Shown: piece by piece, positions 51,814 to 62,407 of the stretch
How the letters are laid out: each line of letters begins with the position of its first letter
Position numbering within the stretch: the first letter of the stretch is position 1
Origin: Chara braunii
Taxonomy: Eukaryota; Streptophyta; Charophyceae; Charales; Characeae
Length of the DNA: 64,000 nucleotides
Direction of reading: 5' to 3'
Assembly (NCBI GenBank): GCA_003427395.1
Contig: BFEA01000908.1
Span: 336,224-400,223 of the forward strand
Translations under genes and position numbers: made by a program
The notes under the pieces: generated by a model
Seen by the model: only the letters and a program-made list of their open reading frames with translations
Database searches by the model: none
What the model was told of the DNA's origin: nothing

Positions 51814-52614
51814 CAGTGGTCTATCTCCCCTTTTTTTCACCCTGTGTTTCAGATAACAGAGAAACTTATGCTGAGAGTTATCTCGCCGTTTCATGGTGAG
51901 CCTCTATTGAAGCTCGTGTGACGAAGCCGCGTGGATCGCTCGCAAGGGTTTGTCTGTGTTGTTTCTTAGTTTTTTAACGCTGTATTTTGTTATCCACGTG
52001 CCCGTCACCAGGTCTGTGAGGGGAAGGTCGTGCTGGAACGTCGTATGATGATGTTGCCACCGGGCTAGTAGTGTTACAACGTGTTGAGGGTGTGCTGGGC
52101 ATGGGGCAGAAGGGAATGACTGCGGTGGAAGATGAAAGGCGGTTAGGAGATCGATCTCCGCTTGGAGCATGAGGGGGCGGAGAACAGTGGGAGTTGTGAC
52201 GATGTTGAGCCAAGTCGAGTCTGAAGGGCGACGGACTGTCGTCTACTGGCTGCTGATGATGTGGGTGGGTGAGACAAAGTGAGCATGAGGGGGGTGGGTT
52301 CGGTAAATCGAAATGCGTATGGCGGTGGTCGTGAGATCGGGATCGTAAGCTGGTTGAAAGCGGCTGGGGATTCTCGTGCCAAATGGTTGCAGGAGCTCCC
52401 GCTGTCTTGGCGATCGATGTGTCATGAATGTAGGCCATTTGATCACGTTAGTCTCTACACGCGCGAATCAGGGACGTCATAGCCCGCTACACTTCGTTTG
52501 GGGAATGCCATTTACCAGGTCCGTTCTTGGAGACGGTTGGTGTACAGCGTGATAGAGTTGACGCCTTGATAGAGGTGACGCCTGCCTTGTAGTCTGCAAC
52601 GTTGTCCACAAAGG

Positions 52615-52682
52615 TCGGTTGCTTCTTTCGTTAATGTGTATATCATAAATGGTCTCTGTATGTCTGCAGATGCGATCAGATG
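52615..52682 (+). repeat. Short dispersed repeat, copy 2
   Basis: GGTTGCTTCTTTCGTTAATG, then ATCATAAATGGTCTCTGTATG and TCTGCAGATG-GATCAGATG. Compare 50071-50140. Confidence 0.75.
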
Positions 52683-52787
52683 AAAAGGAGGCTTGTTCCA
52701 TTTTCCGCTGGTCCGATTCGTTGCATGACCAGGAATAGAATGAGGACGACACTCGTGCCTATGTATTAGAGGCCATTTGTGCACCAG

Positions 52788-52860
52788 TACGCCTAGCTCA
52801 GCTGGTGCACATGACTTGTTGAAATGCAGGCCCAGGTTCTAATCGAGATGTAATCAGACG
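52788..52860 (+). repeat. tRNA-like remnant
   Basis: Box-A-like TAGCTCAGCTGG at 52794-52805 and box-B-like GGTTCTAATCG at 52835-52845, 30 bases apart as in a tRNA. No proper acceptor stem, so it is a decayed tRNA or tRNA-derived repeat. Confidence 0.4.
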
Positions 52861-53621
52861 GACAGAAAAACTCGTTTTAACTACGTCGGGCTGGTCAGTT
52901 CAATGATGATATCCCAAGGCCCTCGGAAAGGTAGTACGATTTCCTCTGGAAGTTAAAAAAGAAACTATTTGTATGTATGTTGTAGAACAGTTCGGGCCAC
53001 TGGTAGGGGACGCTGGTGCTGCCATTCTTACCTTGTCGTAGAATCGAGTTGTTAAGATAGCGTTTTCTTAGCAGTAGCGACCCCCAGCGTCTCGTCTAGC
53101 GTTGGTGGCTTATTAGCCAGTTGTACTGCACCGGATTGGATGGACGTTATGTTCATCGTTTCCACTCGTGCTTCTTATGTGCTCCTGGTCAGTCAGCTCA
53201 CCTACATCGGAAGTTTCGCAATGTCGACGAAAGGTGAGGGATTGATCCTCCTGGATCAGGAACGGATTCCCTTACCAGGACTTGACCTGGCGGTACATTC
53301 GTGAAGTGGGGTAAGTGTTACTTCCGTTGTGACTGTTTATAGCCGCCGAGGGATGATGCAGCAGACGTCGAATAGTGGGAACGAGGCAGCAGAGCAAACC
53401 GAAACGAGAGACATGGGGTCAGAAAACCCTGTCAGACCGAAGCTCATTGATGGTTGTGGATAGAGGTCATTCAGTCTGATTCGGACGAGGAGGACGAGTG
53501 GCATTGTTCGCGGGTGAAGCGCAGATAAAGGCGTTTGGTTGTATGGATTGAAGTGGTCAAGACATGAAAATGGGTGGCTCGGTTTAGATCTTCCTGTGCT
53601 CTGAAATTTAATGTTTTAAAT
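52861..53621. other. Gene-free stretch
   Basis: Nothing recognised. Confidence 0.4.
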
Positions 53622-54303
53622 AAAAGCAGACCATAACGACGCAGACAAGTTCCACAACGGGAGGATCCCGTTTTGCAGGACAGTCTCGAAGAGTACTTGT
53701 TCGCTTACCGAAGGACCTCACTCATCGGAACAAGACTCAGTTCGCTAGGAGATTCAAAGAGTACTGAGTCACTGCCGTGAACCGCACTCGTCAGAAAGAG
53801 GCTTGTAAGGAAATAGTTTCTCTGATGCATCAAGGAATGCAACGTATTCCTCAACCACCTCGGCGGTACGCCCTGCACCGGCTTCAAATCACACGGATAT
53901 TTATTGATTCGCCCAGATACCCTGCACCAGATTCGAATAACGACAGAAAAAGACATTATCCTGTCGTTATCTGAATCTGGTGTAGGGTATTTCCGGATGT
54001 TAGTCGTTTTGGTGCAGTGTATCTGGATCGATTCTGTGCGAATCAATGATATCCGTACGATTTGAAGCTGGCGCAGAGTGTACCTCCGAAATGGTCGCGG
54101 AATGACTTGTATTCCTCGATACATCAGAGAATCATTTTTCTCAAGTCTTTTTCTGACGAGTGTGGTTCACGGCAGTGATTTACTGAGTCTTGTTCCTACA
54201 AGTTAGGTCCTTCGGTAAGCGAACGAGTACTCTTCGGGACTGTCCTGCAAAACGGGCTTGGTCCGTTGTGGAACTTGTTCGCGCTGTGATGGTCCTGCTT
54301 TAA
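53622..54303. repeat. Long inverted repeat (0.68 kb fold-back)
   Basis: The two halves are diverged reverse complements of about 325 bases each, from AAAAGCAGACCATAACG at 53622 to GATGGTCCTGCTTTAA at 54303. The centre is tight: ATAACGACAG (53937-53946) and CTGTCGTTAT (53961-53970) face each other across a 14-base loop. The arms have several indels and substitutions. Open frames on both strands across it are mirror artefacts. This is a fold-back type non-autonomous element or an inverted duplication. Confidence 0.85.
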
Positions 54304-55869
54304 TGTGCCGGTGGGTGTGGGTGTGTGTGTTGGCCTCTTCCTATTTGTCTGCGGGTACTCGTTTTATTCTCCTCTCGTACTGACGCGTGATGAAACCGTT
54401 CTGGGAGAACTCTGGCGAACGCGTAAGTCTCCAAATAAAAACTGTTTGTTGGTCAGTCTTATTAACGTCTTCACACCAGGACAGAGAAATCGAAGGAGGT
54501 TCCAAGTTTGAAAGATCCAATGGGCGTGGCCTGTAGGTGCTTCATCGCTTGTACTCCTGGAAGTGTGATTCATCGGCGTGCTCCCTCGCTCTCAAGAAAC
54601 TAGAATTCGTCCGGCTGCATCACTTACTTGGGGCTTTTGGATTAGCGGTGCAATCTGTCTGTGGTTTATACCTCTACTCGCTTTGGCCATGCATGTTATG
54701 CTGGTTTCCATGCCCTCGTGCCAATCGGTTCACTCCGTATAACGGATAACAGTTGGCACCAACTACGCTCCACGAGGGCCAAGTAGAACCTGGACGAAGA
54801 TCAAGAAGATTCTTGGAGTTTTGTGCGTTTGTGTTTTGTTTTCGATGTTTGAATTGTGCGAGTTCAATGACCAGTTGCCGAAATTATGGCCCACCATATC
54901 TATACTTGTCTCTATACGAAAATAATATTATTCGTTTTAAACGTACGTTTCAGAAAATTTCTCCTGTGAGGTCTCTTGGCTTCTTCAGGATGTGTTCTAT
55001 TCTCTTGTGCAGAATGGATGTGCGATCTGAACTGTCTGTTGACCTTTTCAGTTGCCAGTGAAGGGTTGGATGCCCCTTTTCAAGCTTAGATGTTGTCTCT
55101 GCTCTATGGTGATGTTGTCTCTGCTCTATGGTTTCCTGTACGACTCTTGTGTTGAATGGTGAGAATTTAAGAGGAGAGGCAAGGAACGAAGAGTTTACTG
55201 TATGTAAGATGGCGGACTACGATGTAATAGTCAGTCGATGTCGTTAACAAAAATATCTGTCGCATACATCTTCACCCTGTGGGCGATGTCGTCAGCCAAA
55301 AATCTGTCGAACGCCTGGTAACGGAGGCAGTGTTTGATGCAGCAGTTTTAGTCTCCCGGGCGTCCTGTTCGGGTGAACATGGTAGCGCTAGGAATAGGAA
55401 TTGTATTCGACAAACAACGCCGATGGCAGCTGCATGATGTGTTTGTAACGTCCCGTGTCGTTTGTTTGCGTTTCGACTGATAGGAACGGGTCGCTACGGT
55501 CTAATGCGAATCTTAGCACTTGAGCGATCATAAATTGTGAGGGCGTGCTCGTGGATAAGATAGGAAAATCTGGTTTCCAGAACCCCGCTCGGCTGTCAGT
55601 TGCGCGGTAGAATGCGCGCTTGCTTGACAATACGGTGCGTTTGTGAAGGCGGAAAAAACAGTGAGCTGCTTAGAGAACGACTGCTGTTGGATTCAGGTGT
55701 GAAGAATGATTTTCAGATGTAAACTGTTGTGAACTGTTCATATCTTTTCGCCCCTGGATCCAGTTATCGTCGAAATAGATCGGGATCTGCCTGTTATCTT
55801 AAGAGAAGGTTTTGTTTGCCGGCTACGAAAAGACCTGTGATTCGTTGTTCCTCTTCGTTTGTTCGGTCG
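54304..55869. repeat. Gene-free stretch with small tandem repeats
   Basis: No gene. It contains a perfect 22-bp duplication (GATGTTGTCTCTGCTCTATG plus GT, at 55089-55110 and 55111-55132). An imperfect ~50-base repeat around GATGTCGT-A-CAAAAAT-TGTCG lies at 55236-55310. Confidence 0.55.
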
Positions 55870-56175
55870 GAGCGTGGTATAATACTCAATCAGACGGGTG
55901 CAGGTCTCACCTCTTCAGGGAGGAATGGCTCGTCTTCTTCTCCGATGGGAGTTGTTGATGGCTTGATCTTCCTGCCCTGGTGCGTCAGTAGTGTGCCCTT
56001 TGAACGTCACGGGTTCTCCGTGGCTCGTCTTATGCCCCTCCGGAACAGAAACATGCGAGATCATAGTACCGTTCTGTTGGCGTGATTGCAGCGGCCGCCC
56101 TCTCCTGTGTATGGAGGTGGTGTCACTGTCGTCCGCTTTCCTCACAGGGCTGTCTCCAAAACTCGCCACATTAAG
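55870..56175 (+). repeat. ~300-bp dispersed repeat, copy 2
   Basis: Same orientation as 48990-49285, 6.9 kb away; see that entry for the shared blocks. Confidence 0.8.
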
Positions 56176-57044
56176 TACTTCTGCGAATCGGCCTGAATGT
56201 AGCGAACGTAAGGCAAGGAGTTGTCAATTAAGCTTTGGTTTGCGAATTGTGTTCAAATGCATATTAGATGGCATACGTGTGACGAATGCTGTGGCTTTAT
56301 TTACATCTCACTTCCTTTTCGGACTTGTGTTCCCACGTCTGGTAAGACAGCGTTTCCATCTGGGTGGTGGTATCCTTCGTTGGGTGGTACGGTATCATTT
56401 TGTTGAGCTGTAGCTAATCTATCTTTGCTGGATCGACTCTCATCCGTCTGATCGATTTTGATGATCTGAACTTGTATCGCCCACAAGTTCACTGGTTTGA
56501 TCTTTACACGGCTATGACGCCGGTAATGTCGGACCTCTGCCCCAACTGTATACAAGCAGTTACCTGGCAATTACACTTGCAGAAGAGTGACTTCGGGCTT
56601 TGCTCTGTCCTTGATCTGCTCCCTGTTATACCCGATCGTGGTGCTTGAAGTTTCAATTCCCACCCTGTGTGACTGCTGTAACGCATGGCATATGTAATTA
56701 TTCGGAAGGCTATGTACGTTAACAGTCAAATATCCTTCTGAAAGTTCGATACGGTGTGATATGAGAACTGAGGTTGATGAGTTGAAGGGCGACGGCGTGG
56801 AGGTATTACTATTGATGTGGCCACGGGCCAGTAAATCAGAATTATATTGTGCTGCCCATCCGATTGCATAGTTGTCGAAGTCAAATCTGCATACAGGTTG
56901 GGTCACCGTGCGCTCTCCGTCGACCTCCGGGGAGCAAGATTAAATTTTCATCTTTGTAGTTTTGGTTTATCGTGTCGAGTGATTCTTTTCTTGCGTTCTA
57001 GGGTGGCTGACGTGGTGGCGTGTGTGAGCAGGAGTAAGTTGCAT
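56176..57044. other. Gene-free stretch
   Basis: Nothing recognised; short frames only. Confidence 0.4.
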
Positions 57045-57097
57045 GCAGAATTTCCATCCACGACCTCTTGTGAGGTCGATGGCCACATTCTGCGCAG
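57045..57097 (-). repeat. Hairpin/peptide-like repeat, copy 5
   Basis: Conserved TTTCCATCCA, inner stem CGACCTC-TTGT-GAGGTCG, then ATGGCCACATTCTGCGC. The minus-strand reading is A-Q-N-V-A-I-D-L-T-R-G-R-G-W-K-F-C. Confidence 0.65.
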
Positions 57098-57427
57098 ATC
57101 GAGTCCCCTTCGGTACGTTCGGCTCTCTGTCGGCGAGTGCTATGGGGCATTCGAGCGGAGGAGGACGAAGGATGTCTTTCCGTTTCCACTGGTTGGCACG
57201 GAGGGTGAATCGAGTATGGTACATGCTTCAATCAAGCGACAGTGAAGGGACCAAAGGTTTGTGTGCTTCACGAACAAGGTACGTTATGACAGGAAAACTA
57301 GGTCATTACTGAAGTTGGACAGGCTCTTGGTACAGACGTAGCCTATCCGGACGTCCGTGCAAACAGAGCTCGGTTAGGCCCTCAGGTGGTGGTGTCATCT
57401 CGTCGATGTGTTTCGGATGATGAGGTT

Positions 57428-57486
57428 GCGCGGAGTTTCCATCTATAGTCTCCGTCAAGGAGTTTTATGGCCACATTACGCACAGA
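57428..57486 (-). repeat. Hairpin/peptide-like repeat, copy 6
   Basis: Conserved GCGCGGAGTTTCCATC, inner stem CTCC-GTCAA-GGAG, then ATGGCCACATTACGCAC. The minus-strand reading is V-R-N-V-A-I-K-L-L-D-G-D-Y-R-W-K-L-R-A. Confidence 0.6.
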
Positions 57487-58820
57487 TCGTGCGGACTAAT
57501 ATCGAGAATGGTATATCTTGATCACGTGATTGGAAATTTTCTTGATAGAAGTCTGTTCTCGTTTCTGACTGGAAGATTCCGACGTCCCAAACATCATGTT
57601 TCGGGTAATGAACCAAGGTATTGATGATTGGAAGATGTTAGAAATTTACTATCCCCCAGGACTCCATGACTAGCCGAAAATGGTGCAGCATCTTTGTGTG
57701 GGACAGGATTTGAACTCTTGGTAGGTTTCTCAGCAGAAATTGTGCGCACCCTTCAGGGGCCTGGAAGTAAATTTGTTGTCGAACATGGTGGTAGTATGTT
57801 GGAGGCAAATCATACGAAAAACCATGTTGCATGCCCGTGCTCTGATAAACGCCCGATCTTTATGGCTGTGTTCGGAAAAACATCCACCAAATACGGCTGA
57901 AATGTGTGTACTTTTAACGTGGAGCGACGAACTAAGGAGAGTGTGCGAAGAGAATAGAAAGGGGTGGCGACGCTGTGGTGGCACGTGCTTTCGTACCGAA
58001 CTCGAGAGGTACGCTGTTGTTGTCCTCGTTTTATTTGGACTGTCGTATTTATTGTTCGCACTTTCCCACGCCGAAGTGAGTTGTCTGTTGGTCGCGTGCT
58101 TCCGCAGGGCCATTCCCCGACGGAGGGAGGAGCGTGCACAGGAGGAAAGAGGATCTACGTAGAGATGTTTTTTGAGGAACGCTTGCGGACTTTAACCCGA
58201 TGGCGTAACCCGTGGATGTTGGTGTGTGCTTGCTGTGTCTTTCGTGTTTGAGAGTTTGTCTTGAAATGCTTTTCGAACCATAGGACGGACACATCTCCGA
58301 GACGCACACGTGGCTGTTGCTGTGTTGTAGTGTGTGTACTGCTGGAATGGGCCGACGTCCAGCCGGCTCCAGAAAGCAGTGATTGGCCGTGAAAGTGCTT
58401 CGGTTCCTTGTAGCGCATCACCGGGGTGGCCACAGCGGGATGGGCGGCGAGGTACTTTTGTTCGGCCAAGGAGTTTCTTTTTGAACTTCGTTGTTTTTTA
58501 AAGTTTTCCTTTTTATGCTCTGATAAAAGACCAATGAAAAATTCTGCTGAGAACGTTACAGTATACTTTAGAATATGCAATATGTTTGTTATAATCAACA
58601 ACATACATTCAGAATTACTACGCAAGCAATATGAAGAATAGCACTGAAGATGACTATTCGCTTTTCTTTCTTGAATAAGTTATGACATTGTAGTTCGTGT
58701 CCTTTCAGCCAGCCAGCCCACGTGGGTGGACTGGGTTCTTTTTTATTTATTTATAAAAGAACTGGAATTGACCGTCAGTGCTTGGGAGGACGTTGTTGGG
58801 AAGATCTTGGGGTCGCTGCA
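57487..58820. other. Gene-free stretch
   Basis: Open frames of up to ~155 codons on both strands overlap each other and show no motif. I see no gene. Confidence 0.45.
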
Positions 58821-59206
58821 CTACTGCAGACTCGAAATATTTCTGGAGTTCGGCTACTCACGGAATACCCACCATCGCTGTACTTGTATAAGTTGTTACA
58901 TTAGTTGCACTCTTGAAACCCTGGGCGTCGTCGGGACAGAACAGAAGACATGCAATGCTACGCTACAAGACAACGTCAGGTTTGTCTCGCCGCCGGGAAA
59001 GGAGGTCCACTACTACTGCAGACTCGAAATATTTCTGGAGTTCGGCTACTCCCGGAATACCTGCCATCGCTGTACTTACTGTAGAAGTTGTTACATTAGT
59101 TGCACTCGAAACCCCTGGCGTCGTCGGGACAGTACAGAAGACATGCACCGCTACGCTACAAGACAACGTCAGGTTTGTCTCGCCGCCGGGGAAGGAGGTC
59201 CACTAT
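58821..59206 (+). repeat. 192-bp tandem duplication
   Basis: CTACTGCAGACTCGAAATAT recurs at 58821 and 59013. The blocks TCTGGAGTTCGGCTACTC, GTTGTTACATTAGTTGCACTC, GTCGTCGGGACAG and TCTCGCCGCCGGG are conserved in order. Divergence is a few percent, so it is recent. Confidence 0.92.
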
Positions 59207-59443
59207 CGAAAAACGAGCCGGTGGGCGCCCAACTCCCGAGGCCATTATGAATTCGTGTTTTGCAGGCTGTAACTCTCAACGCATCGACTGTGGACTGTTG
59301 TTACAGTGTGCATGCTGACAGTTGTCGATCGGGTTTCGAGAGAGTTTCCCGATCGAGAGTATTCTCAAAACTGTCCTCACGTTTGCAACGAGCCAAGTTC
59401 GTCGCTGCTTGATTTTCGAGTCCGTAGTGTTGGATTGTTGTTG

Positions 59444-59640
59444 TCAAGAAACATTTCATTCTGTCCTGGGGACTCTAGCAGATTATGCTCATTGTTCGCA
59501 GACAGGGCTAGTGCTGTCCGATGTGTTTTGGTGCTGTGGTCAAGAATCATTTAATTCTGTCCTGTGTACTACAAGCAGGCTATGATTGGTCGTAGTCACG
59601 GCCAGTGCGACATAGTGTGCGGTAGCCATAAATGCAGTCG
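59444..59640 (+). repeat. 97-bp tandem duplication (diverged)
   Basis: CAAGAA-CATTT-ATTCTGTCCTG-G-ACT and AGCAG-TATG recur at 59444 and 59541. Confidence 0.65.
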
Positions 59641-60189
59641 GCGCGAACGTTGTATATACTACACAAATGTTTTGTTCGGTATAAGGATGGGTATAGAGTG
59701 GATTTCGTGCTGCTAGATAAGAACAAATGTTGTGCAAATCTGGACTAGTGGAATTAATTTTATGGGAAAGACTGCCTCTGTATCATTCCATGAAGATATA
59801 ATATATGGTTACCAATTGCAGGGAAGGATGTTTCGAAATGAACTGTTGACCTCATCTCATTTTCAACTGCAAGGTCTAGATGTCTCTGATTTGATTACTG
59901 TAGGAAATTTTTCCACTTATTATTTGCAACTGCAAGACTGGTTTTCGTTGGAGGCTCCCGCATGTTTTGCTTGGTTCTTATTCGCTACCTCATCTCCCCG
60001 TTTCATTATGTTGACGTCTAAGTTTCACTCCACATAAGTGTCTGAAACAGCTGAGAAATTGTACGAGGCTCACGACAAGAACCCTAAAGGAAGTGTCCCT
60101 CTCGGTTTCCGTTGATGCGAGATGTGTCATTTTTCTGGTAGTTTATCTTTGCAACAGATGTTGTCGTTGTCGCCCAAGTCACGCGCGAA

Positions 60190-60490
60190 TCTGCTCCCTT
60201 GGATACTTATCTGCAGGAACACAAAGAAAGGACTGAGCAGTCGTTGTGTGCTCTTTAAAACGAAAATAAGTAGAGATCCTCAACAGAGATGGTTGGTTTG
60301 TGTGCAAATCGGTGCAATTAGAGATTGGCCGAACCTCCGCACCTTGACTGAGTTGCGGTCGTTCCTTGGGTTAGCCAATTACTATCGAAAGTTCGTAAGA
60401 CATTTCAGGATAATAGCTGTTCCCCTTCCCCTATTGCTTAAGAAAGAAATAATTTGGAAGTGGGATTTAGACTGCACAATGTCCTTCAAT
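60190..60490 (+). pseudogene. Gypsy RT thumb/connection remnant
   Basis: L-Q-E-H-K-E-R-T-E-Q-S-L-C-A-L in one frame (about 60205-60250), then I-R-D-W-P-N-L-R-T-L-T-E-L-R-S-F-L-G-L and N-Y-Y-R-K-F-V-R-H-F in the frame of 60122-60562. These are the segments that follow the Y-x-D-D motif in Ty3 RTs. The catalytic motif itself is absent. Confidence 0.7.
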
Positions 60491-60519
60491 TATCCCGTTC
60501 TCAAAGTGGCGGTCCTTGC

Positions 60520-60970
60520 TTACCTTTCGTGGTCACGACCGACGATAGTCAATATGGTATAGGTGTTGTACTCCAGCAAGATGATGGGCATGGGTACAAA
60601 CCTGTAGAGTTTGTCTTGCGGCTTACCTAATGAGAAGGTGGCCGCTTCAATGTAAGAACGAGAGTTGTATGCTTTGCGTGAGGCTCTCAATCATTGGCGA
60701 CATTATAAAGTATACTCTGACCATGAAACACTTCACTGGCTCAAAACGCAAGCGTGAATGACACCTAAGTTGACAAGGTGGGCTGCAGAGATTGATATGT
60801 TTGACTTTGAGCGGAAGTCAGTCAATGGTAAGTATAACGTTGTTGCTGATGCACGAAGTCGTAGATTAGACTTCTTTGGTGCTATTGTGACTTGTCTAGA
60901 TGTAGGTGTGCAGACCTACAAGAAAAGATTAGAAATGCGTGTCCCTCTGATCCTGTTTATGGAGCTATGA
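60520..60970 (+). pseudogene. Gypsy RNase H
   Basis: T-T-D-D-S-Q-Y-G-I-G-V-V-L-Q-Q near 60537, then E-L-Y-A-L-R-E-A-L-N-H-W-R-H-Y (about 60665-60710), Y-S-D-H-E-T-L-H-W-L, and V-A-D-A-R-S-R-R where V-A-D-A-L-S-R-R is usual. Stops and a frame change lie at about 60626-60660, with a TGA at 60756. Confidence 0.75.
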
Positions 60971-61865
60971 TTAAGCTAGTGCAAGAAAAGCCAGCAGAGT
61001 TTTCCGATCATAGAGTAACTCAGGGTCTATTGTTTGAACAAACTGATGTACATGATAGGCTGTGTATACCCAATAATGAAAAAATCTAGAGTATGATCTT
61101 GGGGGAATGCCATGATACAGAAGGCCATTTCGGGTGGAAGGAGACCTATGGGACTTTATTGCGTTCTTACACTTGGCCTCGAATGAAAGCGGACTGTATA
61201 GCCTATGTACAAGGTTGCCAAGTCTGCCAACGAAACAAAAACACCACGCAATCGCCCCTTGGCTACTTAAGCCCTTGCCTATCACTACCGGCCCTGGAGA
61301 CTGTATTTCATGGATACTAAGGTGAAGAGCAAAAACGGGAAAACGCAAGTAATGGTCATAGTGGATAAATTCACTAAGCTGTTTTTGTAGCCTTGCCTTC
61401 GGAAGCCAAGACTGAAATTGTAATTTGGGAATTCTTTAACCATTGGGTTAAAGATTTTGGACATCCCTTGACTACAGTTAGTGACAGAGATACTAGGTTC
61501 ACAAGTGAACAATGGCAGCAACTGATGAATGTCTATGGCTCTAAGTTGACAATATCATCCGGTAGGCATCCTGAGACTAATGGTCAGACTGAGCAGATGA
61601 ACAAGATGTTGCAGCAAACTTTGTGCATGTGCAGTCCTCCCGATCAAATACTGGGATGAACATCTGCCTAAAGTTGCCAGTGCCTATAATAACTTTGTAC
61701 ATCTATCTGCATGTAAGACTCCTATGGAGTTACATATGGGATGGCGTCCACGTAGACGCATTGATAGGTTGAACCCGGATCGAGTCCATAACCTTGCTCT
61801 ATGAACTAGTGAATTTGCAGTCCAATATAAAAAAAACATTAAGAAGGTAAAAGAAAACACTCTCA
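60971..61865 (+). pseudogene. Gypsy integrase
   Basis: The zinc-binding domain is C-H-D-T-E-G-H-F-G ... G-C-Q-V-C-Q-R-N-K. The core aspartates are in M-D-T-K-V-K-S (about 61313) and S-D-R-D-T-R-F-T-S; the glutamate is in E-T-N-G-Q-T-E-Q-M-N. A TAG at 61087, shifts at about 61320, 61385 and 61640, and a TGA at 61802 break it. The downstream A-Y-N-N-F and H-M-G-W-R-P segments are recognisable. Confidence 0.8.
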
Positions 61866-61879
61866 AAGCCCAACATCAA

Positions 61880-62407
61880 ATGGCTGAACAAGCAAAAAAG
61901 CATAGACGCCCGTCTCAATTTGTTGTAGGAGATTTGGTTTGGGTGAAGTCGAAAGAGTTTGCTCCTGAAGAGAACATCTCTCAAAAGCTTTTACCAGCCT
62001 ACAGAGCACCTTGGCAGGTTATCGACGTAATTGGAGATGTGGATGGTCCTTCATGTGTTATTGAGATTCCTCATCATCTACGTACACATCCAGTGTTCCA
62101 TGCGTCCAATCTCTTACCTTGTGTAACGAATGAGCTCTTCCCAAGTCGTCGCTCAGCGATACCTCCAACTATGGATGGGAAGTATGACGTAAATAAAATT
62201 GTTGCAGAAAGTACTTACCACACTGGACGTAGAGGCAGACCACAGCGACAGTATAAGGTGAGGTTTGCATACCAGGATCCTAGTGAAGATTGCTGGTTTA
62301 CAAGAGAAGAGCTGTTAGATTTTGCACCTCATATTGTGATTGCATACGAAAGCGCACAGGGAGGGATTCATATCCTTGATAGGCAAATGATTCTCAAAGT
62401 ACTTTGA
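61880..62407 (+). CDS. Gypsy integrase C-terminus and chromodomain-like module
   Basis: A 175-codon intact frame from M-A-E-Q-A-K-K-H-R-R. G-D-L-V-W-V-K-S-K-E-F and Y-R-A-P-W-Q-V-I take the place of the usual GPF/Y block, then H-P-V-F-H-A-S-N-L. The chromodomain-like tail is Y-D-V-N-K-I-V-A-E-S ... Q-Y-K-V-R-F-A ... W-F-T-R-E-E-L ... I-A-Y-E. It is collinear with the tail at 22.98-23.59 kb. The family role is targeting of integration to modified histones. The start ATG is internal to the original polyprotein. Confidence 0.8.
   Translation: MAEQAKKHRRPSQFVVGDLVWVKSKEFAPEENISQKLLPAYRAPWQVIDVIGDVDGPSCVIEIPHHLRTHPVFHASNLLPCVTNELFPSRRSAIPPTMDGKYDVNKIVAESTYHTGRRGRPQRQYKVRFAYQDPSEDCWFTREELLDFAPHIVIAYESAQGGIHILDRQMILKVL

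Larger units (their letters stand above)
60190..62407 (+). mobile_element. 5'-truncated Ty3/gypsy with chromodomain-like end
   Basis: It contains RT C-terminal remnants, RNase H, integrase and a chromodomain-like tail; gag, protease and the RT catalytic core are missing. The RNase H that the 18-24 kb element lacks is present here. Its integrase tail and chromodomain-like module resemble that element, so both belong to one broad lineage. Several frameshifts make it inactive. Confidence 0.8.

Noticed and set aside
53705-54124. 139-codon minus-strand ORF and its plus-strand partner
   Set aside because: They lie inside the long inverted repeat and mirror each other; no protein motif.
57740-58625. 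ORFs of 110-156 codons on both strands downstream of RPL13
   Set aside because: Overlapping frames on both strands with no domain, no conserved pattern and biased composition.
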